Source: Nitrososphaerales archaeon TH5896 | GTDB taxonomy: Archaea; Thermoproteota; Nitrososphaeria; Nitrososphaerales; Nitrososphaeraceae | NCBI GenBank assembly: GCA_014523625.1 | Contig: JAATVP010000002.1 | Span: forward strand, 1-5,875 | DNA: 5,875 nucleotides | Reading direction: 5' to 3' | Shown here: piece by piece, positions 5,711-5,875 of the stretch | Layout: the number at the start of each line of letters is the position of its first letter | Numbering within the stretch: position 1 is the stretch's first letter | The notes under the pieces: generated by a model | What the model was told of the DNA's origin: nothing | What the model saw: the letters and a program-made list of their open reading frames with translations, nothing else | Database searches by the model: none | Program-made: the position numbers and the translations under genes

Positions 5711-5875
5711 TCATGCACTCAACTTCTCCAAGGATAGGTTCAACGTGTTTCTTCCCAGCAATAAGACTACTATAGCTGCTACAAAACTAAATAAGGAAAG
5801 CCCAACCATCAGATTGAAAAACCCGAAGGTTACAAGCATAATAAAGACAAAAGGACCGATTGTGGCAATTAACCT
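5711..5875 (-). CDS. C-terminal fragment of a membrane transporter, probably MFS (partial, runs off the right edge)
   Basis: An open minus-strand frame enters at 5875 and ends at TGA (5713-5711), giving 54 residues. It reads as two hydrophobic helices joined by a short turn, starting RLIATIGPFVFIMLVTFGF and continuing through NLMVGLSLFSFVAAIVVLLL, followed by a short polar tail GRNTLNLSLEKLSA. The paired final helices with a tail resembling the sugar-porter ending (ETKGK-SLEEIS) suggest the last two transmembrane segments of a major facilitator superfamily permease. The strongly hydrophobic composition makes this a real coding end and not a chance frame. The family is a guess from a fragment and the substrate cannot be told. 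The rest of the gene lies beyond the window. Confidence 0.6.
   Translation of the reverse strand, partial: RLIATIGPFVFIMLVTFGFFNLMVGLSLFSFVAAIVVLLLGRNTLNLSLEKLSA

Overview
The window holds five complete genes and the 3' end of a sixth, on about 5.9 kb of AT-rich DNA. The signals look archaeal: short leaders or none, TATA/BRE-like boxes about 26 nt ahead of likely transcription starts, few Shine-Dalgarno sites, and an ATGA stop/start overlap. With the gene set (an arginase-fold hydrolase tied to urea/guanidino metabolism, TerC, a SelD-like protein, a family 5 uracil-DNA glycosylase), the best guess is a mesophilic archaeon of the Nitrososphaerota (soil ammonia-oxidising archaea). No lineage marker gene is present, so this is inference.

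Layout. (1) 70-1574, plus strand: a two-gene operon of an arginase/agmatinase-family ureohydrolase with all metal-ligand motifs intact, followed through a 4-nt ATGA overlap by a 127-residue protein whose residues 33-118 resemble the urease gamma subunit (UreA). No UreB, UreC or urease accessory gene is in the window. (2) 1851-2957, plus: a TerC/Alx-family membrane protein, probably a metal-ion (Mn2+) exporter, with a perfect 14-bp palindrome lying across its start codon. (3) 3033-4460, minus: a SelD/PurM-like (AIR-synthase-related) protein with an extra N-terminal region, convergent with terC. (4) 4747-5448, plus: a [4Fe-4S] family 5 uracil-DNA glycosylase, divergent from the SelD-like gene. 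(5) 5711-5875, minus: the last 54 codons of a membrane protein, probably a major facilitator transporter, running off the right edge.

How the genes relate. Only the first two are clearly co-expressed. The arginase-fold enzyme should release urea from a guanidino compound (agmatine, guanidinobutyrate, guanidine or similar). A translationally coupled UreA-like partner suggests either a subunit of a new ureohydrolase complex or a link between urea release and urea breakdown. This is the most unusual feature here. The other genes appear to be independent units with their own promoters. No insertion sequence, CRISPR array, rRNA or tRNA was recognised.
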